This document shows, piece by piece, positions 17,034 through 25,578 of a stretch of DNA of 49,055 bases (its first letter is position 1; every line of letters starts with the position of its first letter). The notes under the pieces were generated by a model. The model was not told the origin of the DNA, did no database searches, and saw nothing but the letters and a program-made list of their open reading frames with translations. Origin of the DNA: CAZIKB01 sp964539665 (GTDB lineage Bacteria > Zhuqueibacterota > Zhuqueibacteria > Oceanimicrobiales > Oceanimicrobiaceae); assembly GCA_964539665.1 (NCBI GenBank), contig CAZIKB010000040.1, positions 1-49,055 of the forward strand, read 5' to 3'. The position numbers were made by a program, and so were the translations under genes.

Positions 17034-17614
17034 TTGATAATAATGAAAATAAGAATGGTGTTCTGATTGTCATATCTTCTCCTTCTGGTGGAGGCAAGAC
17101 AACAGTTATTCGGAAAGTTCTGGAATCAGGAAACCGAAACTATAAATATTCAATTTCAGTTACAACACGTCCGCGAAGGCCAGACGAAAAAAACGGTAAC
17201 GACTATATCTTTTTAAGTAAAGACGAATTTATTAGAAAACTAAACGCAGACGATTTTGTTGAATGGGCCGAGGTACACGGCTTTAATTATGCGACCCCTA
17301 AAGACCAAATAGACAATTGGTTGAAGGCAGGTAAAATAATTCTTTTGGACCTGGATGTGGATGGTGGCTTAGCGGTTAAAAAAAAATATGGCGAATCCTC
17401 AATTTTAATTTTTATTAAGCCGCCTTCTTTTCAAAGTTTAGTTCAAAGACTAAAAGATCGGAAGACCGAAACTCAAAAACAAATCGATAAACGTCTGCAA
17501 CGATTCCCGAAAGAGATGATGAAATCAAAATTTTATGATTATTGTATTGTGAATGAAGAGTTAAAAAGTACTGCTCAACAAGTAATCAATATCGTAAATA
17601 ACCATATAATATAA
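17033..17614 (+). CDS. gmk: Guanylate kinase with abnormal or frameshifted start
   Basis: The frame encodes a complete guanylate kinase core. The P-loop is ISSPSGGGKTTVIRK, followed by SVTTRPRRPDEKNGNDYIFL, EFVEWAEV-like (ADDFVEWAEVHG) and LDLDVDGGLAVKKKYG, and then the C-terminal helix. It phosphorylates GMP to GDP. However, between the previous in-frame stop (16997-16999) and residue W/L at 17321 there is no ATG, GTG or TTG. The coordinates given use an ATT at 17033 as a placeholder. The better explanation is the ATG at 17043 in another frame: one extra A in the A-run 17046-17049 would yield MKNKNGVLIVISSPSGGGKT. Either a base is missing from the sequence, or the cell uses a rare start or a -1 slip. 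gmk is normally essential, so complete loss is unlikely. Confidence 0.85.
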   Translation: MDNNENKNGVLIVISSPSGGGKTTVIRKVLESGNRNYKYSISVTTRPRRPDEKNGNDYIFLSKDEFIRKLNADDFVEWAEVHGFNYATPKDQIDNWLKAGKIILLDLDVDGGLAVKKKYGESSILIFIKPPSFQSLVQRLKDRKTETQKQIDKRLQRFPKEMMKSKFYDYCIVNEELKSTAQQVINIVNNHII

Positions 17615-17633
17615 TATTGCAGGAGACAAATAT

Positions 17634-17933
17634 ATGATCACTACATTACCACTCAAAGAAATAGAAAAACATGCAGATAATATTTATGAAGCTATAATTA
17701 TTCTTGCCAAAAGAGCACGACAGATTAATAACCAGCAAAAACAAACTTTATTTCAGGAGCAAGAGTATGAACCTTATGATGATTTCGAAGAAGAAGATGA
17801 TGAAGTTAATGGTAGTGAAATAAATTATGTCAAATTTCCAAAACCCACAAATATAGCATTGGAAGAGTTTTTATCAGGTCAAATTGAATTCAAATATATA
17901 AAAAGTGAAAATGAAGATGAAGAGGACGTGTAA
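17634..17933 (+). CDS. rpoZ: RNA polymerase omega subunit, diverged with acidic insert
   Basis: Protein of 99 residues. DNIYEAIIILAKRARQIN (about 14-31) and PTNIALEEFLSGQIEF (about 72-87) match the two conserved blocks of omega/Rpb6-like subunits. Position between gmk and coaBC is the standard place for rpoZ. Between the blocks lies a strongly acidic segment (YEPYDDFEEEDDEVNGSE), and the tail ENEDEEDV is acidic too. The start is clear: CAGGAGAC sits 8 bases before ATG 17634. Omega helps assemble RNA polymerase. Confidence 0.85.
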   Translation: MITTLPLKEIEKHADNIYEAIIILAKRARQINNQQKQTLFQEQEYEPYDDFEEEDDEVNGSEINYVKFPKPTNIALEEFLSGQIEFKYIKSENEDEEDV

Positions 17934-17942
17934 AAGGATTGA

Positions 17943-19175
17943 ATGGTGATATTTGCTGAAAAAAAAATTGCAATTGGCGTTACGGGCGGTATTGCAGCTT
18001 ATAAAACCTGTGACTTAATTCGAGAGCTAAAAAGGTTGGGCGCGGAGGTACGTGTAGCCATGACGGCAGCAGCTCGAAAGTTTGTTTCAGAACTTACCTT
18101 TGCAACACTTTCTGAAAACCCGGTAGTTTGTTCTTTATTTGAAGATAATGAAGCAACTGGTATTGTACACATTGAGTTAGCTCGCTGGTGTGATGTTTTA
18201 TTGATTAGCCCAGCTACGGCAAATGTAATTGGAAAAACAGCATCAGGACTTGCGGATGAGGTGCTCTCAACTTTAATTGTAGCCACCAAAGCGCCTGTTA
18301 TATTTTGTCCAGCTATGAATTCAACGATGTGGGCAAATCCAATAGTACAGGAAAACATCGCAAAATTAACAAAGCATGGTTTTGGATTTGTTGAGCCGGA
18401 GTGGGGCGAATTAGCTTCGAAATCTGAAGGAGAAGGTATGGGACGATTAGCCGGCTCCCAGCGTATTATTCAAAAATTAAAATATACTTTGTTAGCCACG
18501 GGTGAATTAAAAGGTAAAAAAGTATTAGTTACCGCGGGCGCTACCAGGGAACCGATTGATGCGGTGCGATTTATTACCAACTACTCTTCTGGCAAAATGG
18601 GTTTTGCTTTGGCTGAAGCTGCTAAATTGAAGGGGGCTGAAGTAGTTATAGTTGCCGGTGCTAACCAATTGGAAAAAATTGAGGGCATTAAATACATCGA
18701 GGTCAATACTGTTGAAGAAATGAAAGATGCGGTAAACAAAGAATATAAAAACAGCGATATATTATTTATGGCCGCTGCAGTTTCAGATTTTAAGCCAAAA
18801 CAAGTTTTAACACATAAATTAAAAAAGACGTCACATGAATATTTGTTGGAGCTGCAAACAACATCAGATATATTAGCGGAACTGGGCGCTAAAAAGGATG
18901 AATGTATCCATGTCGGCTTTGCCTTGGAAACTGAAAACGGTACTACCAATGCAACAAAAAAATTACGCTCAAAGAATCTTGATTTAATTGTGTTAAATAG
19001 TCCTTTAGAGGCCGGCGCAGCTTTTGCCGTAGACACAAATAAGGTCACAATAATTTCCAAAGATGGAGAGACAGAAGAATTACCATTATTGCCTAAAACT
19101 ACTGTTGCGAATATATTAATAGAAAAACTTTGTGAATCAAAAAAATATATCTATTCTGAAGCAGTAATCGGTTAA
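17943..19175 (+). CDS. coaBC: Bifunctional phosphopantothenoylcysteine decarboxylase/phosphopantothenate-cysteine ligase
   Basis: Protein of 410 residues that carries out two steps of coenzyme A synthesis. The CoaC half (flavin decarboxylase) has GVTGGIAAYKTCDLIREL, the active-site region HIELARWCDVLLISPATANV and PAMNSTMW. The CoaB half begins near residue 195 (KKVLVTAGATREPIDAVRFI, TNYSSGKMGFALAEAA) and includes AAAVSDFKPK and VGFALETEN. It starts 9 bases after rpoZ, so it is in the same operon. Confidence 0.97.
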   Translation: MVIFAEKKIAIGVTGGIAAYKTCDLIRELKRLGAEVRVAMTAAARKFVSELTFATLSENPVVCSLFEDNEATGIVHIELARWCDVLLISPATANVIGKTASGLADEVLSTLIVATKAPVIFCPAMNSTMWANPIVQENIAKLTKHGFGFVEPEWGELASKSEGEGMGRLAGSQRIIQKLKYTLLATGELKGKKVLVTAGATREPIDAVRFITNYSSGKMGFALAEAAKLKGAEVVIVAGANQLEKIEGIKYIEVNTVEEMKDAVNKEYKNSDILFMAAAVSDFKPKQVLTHKLKKTSHEYLLELQTTSDILAELGAKKDECIHVGFALETENGTTNATKKLRSKNLDLIVLNSPLEAGAAFAVDTNKVTIISKDGETEELPLLPKTTVANILIEKLCESKKYIYSEAVIG

Positions 19176-19189
19176 TTAAAATATAAAAG

Positions 19190-19894
19190 ATGCTTAATAA
19201 AACTGACATACTGAGTTTAGCAGAAAAATATTTCATCCAGCAAGCAGAATTATACGGAACTGATTTTTATGTTGAACCAGATTTTCTAAATAATAAAAAT
19301 CATAGCGAAATTCAATCGTTAGAAGCTTTTAAAGAGAAAATTAATAATTGTCAGAATTGTGCTTTGTCAAAAAGCAGAAATCAATTTGTATTCGGCGCAG
19401 GCAATCCTCATGCAAATTTAATGTGCATTGGGGAAGCGCCTGGTTACGAAGAAGATCAAACGGGTGAGCCATTTGTTGGCGAAGCTGGCCAACTATTGAA
19501 TCGTATTTTAGCGGCAATCGGATTTCAAAGGGAAGAAGTTTTTATCGCCAATATTTTGAAATGTCGTCCACCAGGTAATCGCGATCCGGAACCAGATGAA
19601 ATATCAGAGTGCCTGCTTTACCTGAAGGAACAAATTGCGCTGATAAAACCTAAACTGATTCTGGCGTTAGGCAGAGTCGCCGCTCAAAATATATTGGGGA
19701 TTCAAGGCACTCTGGGAAGTTTGAGAGGTTCTGTTCACAAATTGGACCATATTCAGGTTATTGTAACATACCATCCGGCGGCATTACTTAGAAATGCACA
19801 ATGGAAGCGTCAAGCATGGGAAGATGTGCAGAAATTGAGAAAGATATATGATCAAGTAGTAGGGGATAAAAGCCCGCTTGATTTAAAAAACTGA
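19190..19894 (+). CDS. Uracil-DNA glycosylase, family 4/5-type with Fe-S cluster
   Basis: Protein of 234 residues. CQNCALSKSRNQFVFGAGNP starts the catalytic domain. GEAPGYEEDQTGEPFVGEAG is the uracil-binding motif A, and TYHPAALLRN is motif B. Cysteines in CQNC, LKCRPPGNRDP and SECLLYL are positioned to ligate the 4Fe-4S cluster of family 4 enzymes. The N-terminal 45 residues are an extension often seen in this group. It removes uracil from deaminated DNA. It lies 14 bases after coaBC and 14 before dnaB. Confidence 0.93.
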   Translation: MLNKTDILSLAEKYFIQQAELYGTDFYVEPDFLNNKNHSEIQSLEAFKEKINNCQNCALSKSRNQFVFGAGNPHANLMCIGEAPGYEEDQTGEPFVGEAGQLLNRILAAIGFQREEVFIANILKCRPPGNRDPEPDEISECLLYLKEQIALIKPKLILALGRVAAQNILGIQGTLGSLRGSVHKLDHIQVIVTYHPAALLRNAQWKRQAWEDVQKLRKIYDQVVGDKSPLDLKN

Positions 19895-19908
19895 GACAGC
19901 ATAGCTGA

Positions 19909-21288
19909 ATGAACAAAAAATCAAATAAAGAAATCAATATTGATCGGATGCCGCCGCAGGCAATAGAGGCAGAAATGGCTGTTCTTGGTTCAATGCTTCT
20001 TGAAAATGAAGCGGTTAGCAAAGCAATAGAGTTATTGGATGAAACCGCTTTTTATCGCACGGCGCATCAAAAAATATTTCAGGCGTCTGTAAAACTTTTT
20101 GAGAAGCAGAATAAAGTAGATATGTTGACCGTAGCTGATGAATTAGAAAAGATGAGTAGCCTGGATGATGCCGGTGGGGCTTACTATTTGACGGAATTAG
20201 TAAATCGGGTTCCTTCGGCAGCAAGTGTAGACTATTACGCTAAAATTGTATTAGAAAAATCTTTATTAAGAAAGCTGATTTCCATATCGACAGAGATTAC
20301 TTCTGATGCTTATGACGCTCGGGAAGATGCGATTGAACAAATAGACAACGCTGAGCAAAAAATATTTACACTTTCTGAGCGGAAATTACGTAAAGGTTTC
20401 CTGTCTATCGATCCTATCTTGCATGACACTTTTGAAATTATTGACAGCTATCATAAGAGGAAAGGCAGTGTAACTGGCGTCCCTACTGGATTTAAAAAAT
20501 TAGATGAATTGACCTCTGGCTTTCAGAATTCTGATTTAATCATAGTGGCTGGCAGACCTTCTATGGGAAAGACGGCTTTATGTTTAAATATTGCTCACAA
20601 TGCTGCAGTTTCACACCAGTTTCCAGTCGGAATATTTAGTTTAGAAATGTCAAATACTCAATTAGCTATGCGCATGTTATGCAGTGAAGCTAAAGTAGAT
20701 TCTCATAAAGTTAGAACCGGGCGTTTACCTGATGACGAATGGCCCAGATTAAGCACAACTGTTGGAAAGTTATCGGAAGCGCCGATTTTTATAGATGATT
20801 CAGCAGCCTTAAGTGTTTTGGAAATTCGTGCGAAAGCAAGACGCCTAAAAGCTGAAAAAAATGTTGGATTAATAATTGTTGATTATTTGCAATTAGTTAA
20901 AGGGCCAAAATTTGCAGAAAGTCGCCAGGTTGAAATTTCACTTATTTCTCAATCATTAAAGGCGCTGGCAAAGGAATTGGATATACCTGTTGTGGCGCTT
21001 TCCCAGTTATCAAGAGCGGTCGAATCCAGAGGAGGCGATAGGAAACCAATTCTTTCTGATCTTAGAGAATCTGGTGCAATTGAACAGGATGCTGATGTTG
21101 TCATGTTCATCTACCGACCAGAAGTATACGGCCCCACTGAACATCCTGGTGTTGCAGAGATTATTGTTGCAAAGCAAAGAAATGGTCCCATTGGTTCCGT
21201 TGAACTACATTTTCACAAAAATTATGTGTTGTTTGTGGAATTAGATAAAACCTCCGAAGCCTATTCTCACGAAGAGCAGCCGTTTTAA
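19909..21288 (+). CDS. dnaB: Replicative DNA helicase DnaB
   Basis: Protein of 459 residues. The N-terminal primase-interacting domain begins RMPPQAIEAEMAVLGSMLLE. The RecA-like ATPase has its Walker A at about 215-225 (VAGRPSMGKTALCLNIAHN), then GIFSLEMSNTQLAMRML, the Walker B IIVDYLQLV and LSDLRESGAIEQDADVVMFI. No intein. It unwinds DNA at the fork as a hexamer. It is immediately followed by rel (3 bases between). Confidence 0.98.
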   Translation: MNKKSNKEINIDRMPPQAIEAEMAVLGSMLLENEAVSKAIELLDETAFYRTAHQKIFQASVKLFEKQNKVDMLTVADELEKMSSLDDAGGAYYLTELVNRVPSAASVDYYAKIVLEKSLLRKLISISTEITSDAYDAREDAIEQIDNAEQKIFTLSERKLRKGFLSIDPILHDTFEIIDSYHKRKGSVTGVPTGFKKLDELTSGFQNSDLIIVAGRPSMGKTALCLNIAHNAAVSHQFPVGIFSLEMSNTQLAMRMLCSEAKVDSHKVRTGRLPDDEWPRLSTTVGKLSEAPIFIDDSAALSVLEIRAKARRLKAEKNVGLIIVDYLQLVKGPKFAESRQVEISLISQSLKALAKELDIPVVALSQLSRAVESRGGDRKPILSDLRESGAIEQDADVVMFIYRPEVYGPTEHPGVAEIIVAKQRNGPIGSVELHFHKNYVLFVELDKTSEAYSHEEQPF

Positions 21289-21291
21289 GTC

Positions 21292-23448
21292 ATGGAAAAT
21301 GGAAATAAAAAATCATTTGTTGTGTTATTAAAACAGCTCAAAAGATATAATCCCAACGGGAATACGGCGCTGTTAAGTGAGGCTTTTGATTTTGGCAGTG
21401 ATGCTCACAAAGATCAACTGCGGAAGTCTGGAGAGCCATATTTTGTGCATTGCCTTGAAGTTGCAAAGATTCTTGCAGAATTAAAATTAGATACCACAAC
21501 TATTACGGGTGGTCTTCTGCACGATGTTGTAGAGGATACCGGTGTGCAAATAGATGAAGTGGAAGAAAAGTTTGGCAAAGATGTCGCATTATTGGTAGAT
21601 GGTGTAACTAAAATCAGCGAACTCAGGTTTGAAAGTTTAGAACAGCGACAAGCTGAAAATTTCCGTAAAATGATTATTTCGATGGTTAAGGACATCCGGG
21701 TAATATTAATCAAATTCGCTGATCGACTGCACAATATGCGGACAATTGAGTTTTTACCAAAAAAGAAGCAGGAACGAATAGCAATTGAAACGCGTGATGT
21801 TTATGCACCATTAGCCCATAGACTTGGCATTGCCAAAGTAAGATGGGAACTGGAAGATTTAATATTAAAAACCCTGGAACCGGACACCTATTGGAATTTG
21901 ATGCAGAAAATAACGGATAAAAGAGAAGAAAGAGAGCATTACATACGAAAGGTTGCATATCCAATCAGAAAAGAATTGCGTCAGGTAACCATGAAAGCTG
22001 CCATTACAGGTCGGCCAAAACACTTTTATAGTATTTATGGCAAAATGAAAAACAGGCAATTGCCTTTTGAACAAATTTATGATCTATTGGCAATTCGCAT
22101 AATTGTAAAAAAAGTCGAGGAATGTTATTTCGTACTTGGAATTGTACATAATCTTTACACGCCGGTTCACGAACGCTTTAAAGATTACATTGCGACACCC
22201 AAGTCAAATTTTTACCAGTCATTGCACACTACTGTAATTGGCCCAGATGGGAAAATGGTAGAAATTCAAATCCGAACAGAAGATATGCATAAAACCGCAG
22301 AAGAAGGCATAGCAGCCCACTGGTTATATAAGGAAGGCAAAAAGAAGGATGATGAACTGGATAAACATCTGGCCTGGCTCAGGCAGGTCATCGAGTGGCA
22401 GCAGGAAACCAAAGATCCTTCTGAATTTATGGAAAATCTCCGTATTGAGCTTTTTCAAGATGAAGTATTCATTTTTACTCCGAAAGGAGATTTATTAAAA
22501 CTGCCCGTTGATTCAACTCCCATAGACTTTGCATTTGCCGTTCATACTGATATTGGTATTCATTGCATTGGCGCAAAAATAAATGGTAGGATGGTGCCAT
22601 TAAATTATAAATTGAAAAGTGGAGATTCTGTTGAAATTATCACTTCACCGCAGCAGAAACCCAACCCTGCCTGGATTAAATTTGTTAAAACTTCAAAAGC
22701 CAGAAGTAAGATCAAACGATGGATAAAAGAATCATTCTTCGAGCAAAGTTTGAAATTGGGCGAGGAGATTGTAAATAAACACTTTAAGCGATATAGTATA
22801 AAAAAAGACAGCATTGATTTAGACGAAATAGCTCAAAGCTTCAATTTTCAAAACGCGCATCAGCTTTTCGCCTCGATTGGTCGTGGCGATACATCCATTC
22901 ACACGATAATCAGTCGAATTGCGCCAGAAAAAGATATTGAGATTAAAAATACTTCATTGCTTCATAAATTTATAAGTAAAGCACGAGGTACGGCAAAAGG
23001 TGTACGAGTGCAGGGTATTGATAATTTAATGATTACCTTTGGACGTTGTTGTCAACCTGTTCCGGGAGATAATATTTTAGGTTTCATTACAAAAGGCAGA
23101 GGAATAGTCGTTCATAGGAGTGACTGCAAAAACATAATATATTTAATAGAAAGCCCGGAACGCAAAATCGATGTAGAATGGGATGTGGATAAGGACAAGC
23201 ATTTCATGATACGTTTACAATTGTTGGGGGAAGATAGAAGAAACTTTCTAAGAGACATCACGGAATCAATATCAAAAACAGACACCAACATGGTAAATAT
23301 GGAAATGAAAGTTGAAGACACTATTGTCCAGAGTAATATTATACTTCAAGTACGTAATTTACAACATTTAACAAGGATAATTAACAAAATAAACAAGGTA
23401 AAAGGAGTGATAAATGTAGAAAGGTTAAACGGAACTACTATAAATTAA
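21292..23448 (+). CDS. RelA/SpoT-type bifunctional (p)ppGpp synthetase/hydrolase
   Basis: Protein of 718 residues with the full Rel architecture. The HD hydrolase domain (about 30-190) retains the metal-site pieces HCLEVAKIL, GGLLHDVVEDTG and ADRLHNMRT. The synthetase domain (about 240-345) contains YDLLAIRIIV, FKDYIATPKSNFYQSLHTTV and EIQIRTEDMHKTAEEGIAAH. The TGS domain is near 390 (VFIFTPKGDLLKLP, then DSTPIDFAFAVHTDIG). A conserved cysteine region (FGRCCQPVPGDNILGFITKG) and a C-terminal ACT domain (from about 640) complete it. The hydrolase residues look intact, so it probably both makes and degrades the alarmone. It starts 3 bases after dnaB. The start has no good ribosome site, so translation may be coupled. 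Confidence 0.95.
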   Translation: MENGNKKSFVVLLKQLKRYNPNGNTALLSEAFDFGSDAHKDQLRKSGEPYFVHCLEVAKILAELKLDTTTITGGLLHDVVEDTGVQIDEVEEKFGKDVALLVDGVTKISELRFESLEQRQAENFRKMIISMVKDIRVILIKFADRLHNMRTIEFLPKKKQERIAIETRDVYAPLAHRLGIAKVRWELEDLILKTLEPDTYWNLMQKITDKREEREHYIRKVAYPIRKELRQVTMKAAITGRPKHFYSIYGKMKNRQLPFEQIYDLLAIRIIVKKVEECYFVLGIVHNLYTPVHERFKDYIATPKSNFYQSLHTTVIGPDGKMVEIQIRTEDMHKTAEEGIAAHWLYKEGKKKDDELDKHLAWLRQVIEWQQETKDPSEFMENLRIELFQDEVFIFTPKGDLLKLPVDSTPIDFAFAVHTDIGIHCIGAKINGRMVPLNYKLKSGDSVEIITSPQQKPNPAWIKFVKTSKARSKIKRWIKESFFEQSLKLGEEIVNKHFKRYSIKKDSIDLDEIAQSFNFQNAHQLFASIGRGDTSIHTIISRIAPEKDIEIKNTSLLHKFISKARGTAKGVRVQGIDNLMITFGRCCQPVPGDNILGFITKGRGIVVHRSDCKNIIYLIESPERKIDVEWDVDKDKHFMIRLQLLGEDRRNFLRDITESISKTDTNMVNMEMKVEDTIVQSNIILQVRNLQHLTRIINKINKVKGVINVERLNGTTIN

Positions 23449-23589
23449 TGACGCTGTTACATCTATTAAACGTCAGTAATTAGATAAAAAAATGGATTTT
23501 TAAATAAAGGTTTTCTGTGGTCGTTCTAAAAATTAACAAAAATTGTTACTAAAATTATGAACCTCAACTCAAAGAGAGGAGTGGAATAA

Positions 23590-23904
23590 ATGAAAAAAAC
23601 AATAACAAAAAAGGATGTTGCTAAGAGAACTGCTAAATTAGTCGGTGAAAAAATTTATTTAGCCGAAAAAATTGTAGATGGAGTTTTTACTTCTCTACGA
23701 GAGTTCATGGCAGAAGCTGCTCCAGAAGTACGCATTGAAATACGTGATTTTGGTGTGTTTGAGGTTAAAACAACCAAACCAAAACCAAAAGCACGAAATC
23801 CTAAAACAGGTGAAATAATTTATGTCCCTGCACGTCGTAAAACGCATTTCAAGGCCGGGAAATTATTGAAGGATGTTTTAAAAACGCCACTCGATGAGTT
23901 ATAA
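23590..23904 (+). CDS. HU/IHF-family DNA-binding protein, second copy
   Basis: Protein of 104 residues with a diverged HU fold. DFGVFEVKTTKPKPKARNPK, then TGEIIYVPARRKTHFKAGKL, is the arm and C-terminal helix. The N-terminal helices are MKKTITKKDVAKRTAKLVGE. It differs from the HU at 7837 in having a lysine-rich arm and DFG in place of GFG, so it may be an IHF-like or specialised nucleoid protein. AGAGAGGAG lies upstream of ATG 23590. A good terminator follows at 23950. Confidence 0.93.
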   Translation: MKKTITKKDVAKRTAKLVGEKIYLAEKIVDGVFTSLREFMAEAAPEVRIEIRDFGVFEVKTTKPKPKARNPKTGEIIYVPARRKTHFKAGKLLKDVLKTPLDEL

Positions 23905-23949
23905 TCATATTTAAAATCTATTAACTTTGATTAAAATTTACAGCATTTT

Positions 23950-23981
23950 AAAAGCCGTTAGGGGCTTCCCTAGCGGTTTTT
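23950..23981 (+). terminator. Intrinsic terminator after the second HU gene
   Basis: CCGTTAGGG (23955-23963) pairs with CCCTAGCGG (23968-23976) with one G-T pair and a 4-base loop, followed by TTTTT. Confidence 0.85.
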
Positions 23982-23999
23982 ACTTTCTTCAATATTAAG

Positions 24000-24446
24000 A
24001 TGACGATGAATTCGATTTCAGGTAGAATATTAGCCATTGATTATGGGACGAAGAGAATAGGTGTTGCTATAAGTGATCCAATGGGTATCATTGCTCAGGG
24101 GCTGCCAACTATTGTATATACCGATTTGTCTGGTGCACTATCAAAAATAGAAAATTTAATATCAGAATTTAATGTATGTGAAATTGTGGTTGGCAATCCA
24201 TTATCTTTAAGCGGAAAGCTAAATAAAACTGTGAATAAAATTAATAGATTTATCCACTTACTGAAAAATAATATTTCATTACCAATTTTAAGTTGGGATG
24301 AGCGATTTACCAGTAAACAATCAGAACGTGCATTAAAAGAGATGGGGAAGTCTCCAAGCAAAAACAGAGCAAAAATTGATCAGCTATCGGCATCATTTAT
24401 TTTGCAGAGTTATTTAGATAACAGGTATTTAAAGAAAACCGAGTAA
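24000..24446 (+). CDS. ruvX: Putative pre-16S rRNA nuclease / Holliday junction resolvase RuvX (YqgF)
   Basis: Protein of 148 residues, family length. The RNase H-like core shows AIDYGTKRIGVAISDP with the first catalytic Asp, then VVGNPLSLSG, SWDERFTSKQSERAL with the catalytic Glu region, and KIDQLSASFILQSYLD with the last Asp. The E. coli protein processes the 5' end of 16S rRNA. The gene stands 19 bases after the terminator and 3 bases before a PorV/PorQ-like gene. Confidence 0.95.
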   Translation: MTMNSISGRILAIDYGTKRIGVAISDPMGIIAQGLPTIVYTDLSGALSKIENLISEFNVCEIVVGNPLSLSGKLNKTVNKINRFIHLLKNNISLPILSWDERFTSKQSERALKEMGKSPSKNRAKIDQLSASFILQSYLDNRYLKKTE

Positions 24447-24449
24447 AGT

Positions 24450-25481
24450 TTGCTTTCTAAAAACATGGTTCAAGCAACTATTTGTACAATCCTAATTCTT
24501 CTAAATTTCCCATTTGTTCTATTTGGGCAGAATGATCACTTTTTTACCCTGAGCAATACTAAAGCACGGGCACTGGCTTTAGGCGGCGCGTTTACAGCAA
24601 TTGAGGATGATTTGCCAGCAATTCATTATAATCCTGCTGCTTATTTATTATACAAAAAGGAGGATTCAAAACGGTTTACTATTTTTTTAAATCCTGTCTC
24701 TCCTTTTATTGGTGCATTCCAGAAAGATAAACTGTATCAAGGATCGGGTTCAAATATTACTGATGTTTTACTATCTTTAAGTTTATTAGTTAAATCCATT
24801 TCCCTTTCAATTAAATCATTTGAATTTGGTATATTATTGGGTGAAGAAAGCCTGAATAATGTAAATGAAAATGTGTTTAGTGTGAATGGATTTAAACAAA
24901 ACCATTCTCATTCAATTGTCGGAAGATTGAAACTTGCTGACAAAGTCTCATTAGGAGGCACCGCGAGTTTGTTTTATAGCAGTGGGTATGATCAATCATT
25001 TCAACGAATTAATAATTTGGGTATTAGTTATGGAATTATTTTGAAACCAGCAGAAAGATTAAATATTGGTGTTTCGTTTATTAACTTACCTGATTTATTA
25101 AAACAATACAGATTGCCATTTGAGGTGATGACGGACGAGTCGATTAATGTTGGACTGTCATACCGGATATTTAATGGCAATCTATTTTCTATTGATTTTC
25201 GAAATTTAGCCGAAGATGAGAAAAATGTCTTGCGACAATTCCATGTTGGGATTGAACAGGTACTTTTTTCGCATTTTGCGGCGCGAGCAGGATATTATCA
25301 AAAGTATTCAGATGAACATGTTTTCAGCGTTGGTTTTGGATTATTAAATGGAAACCGGATTTTTAAAGACAAATATGAATCAGAACATCGTAACTTTTAT
25401 CTTAATTATACATTAGTAATTGAAAAAACTGCTGTAACTAACAATCGCTGGCACTTTTTCTCATTTCTGGTTAGAATTTAA
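24450..25481 (+). CDS. PorV/PorQ-like outer-membrane protein, second copy
   Basis: Protein of 343 residues with a signal peptide (VLFG|QND). The N-terminal motif TKARALALGGAFTAIEDDLP followed by AIHYNPA is the PorV/PorQ-type signature, and many amphipathic strands follow to an aromatic-ending C-terminus (HFFSFLVRI). It is more diverged than the copy at 14712. A role in T9SS (PorQ-like) or as a general barrel are both possible. The start is uncertain: TTG 24450 is 3 bases after ruvX, and ATG 24465 lies directly before the hydrophobic part. Confidence 0.75.
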   Translation: MLSKNMVQATICTILILLNFPFVLFGQNDHFFTLSNTKARALALGGAFTAIEDDLPAIHYNPAAYLLYKKEDSKRFTIFLNPVSPFIGAFQKDKLYQGSGSNITDVLLSLSLLVKSISLSIKSFEFGILLGEESLNNVNENVFSVNGFKQNHSHSIVGRLKLADKVSLGGTASLFYSSGYDQSFQRINNLGISYGIILKPAERLNIGVSFINLPDLLKQYRLPFEVMTDESINVGLSYRIFNGNLFSIDFRNLAEDEKNVLRQFHVGIEQVLFSHFAARAGYYQKYSDEHVFSVGFGLLNGNRIFKDKYESEHRNFYLNYTLVIEKTAVTNNRWHFFSFLVRI

Positions 25482-25578
25482 TTTTGTGCTTTGTTCTGAA
25501 AAAAAGTGACACCCGAAAATTACACAACTTTAATTAGCTATGTTTATGGAACTTTGAAAATCATTCAAAGTAAGAAGG

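Noticed and set aside
17043..17066. Seven-codon frame starting at ATG 17043 as a leader peptide for gmk
   Set aside because: A missing base in the A-run explains it more simply, since the same ATG then opens gmk itself.
18581..19060. Long open frame on the reverse strand inside coaBC
   Set aside because: coaBC is clearly coding on the + strand. The antisense frame has no family features or ribosome site and reflects codon bias.
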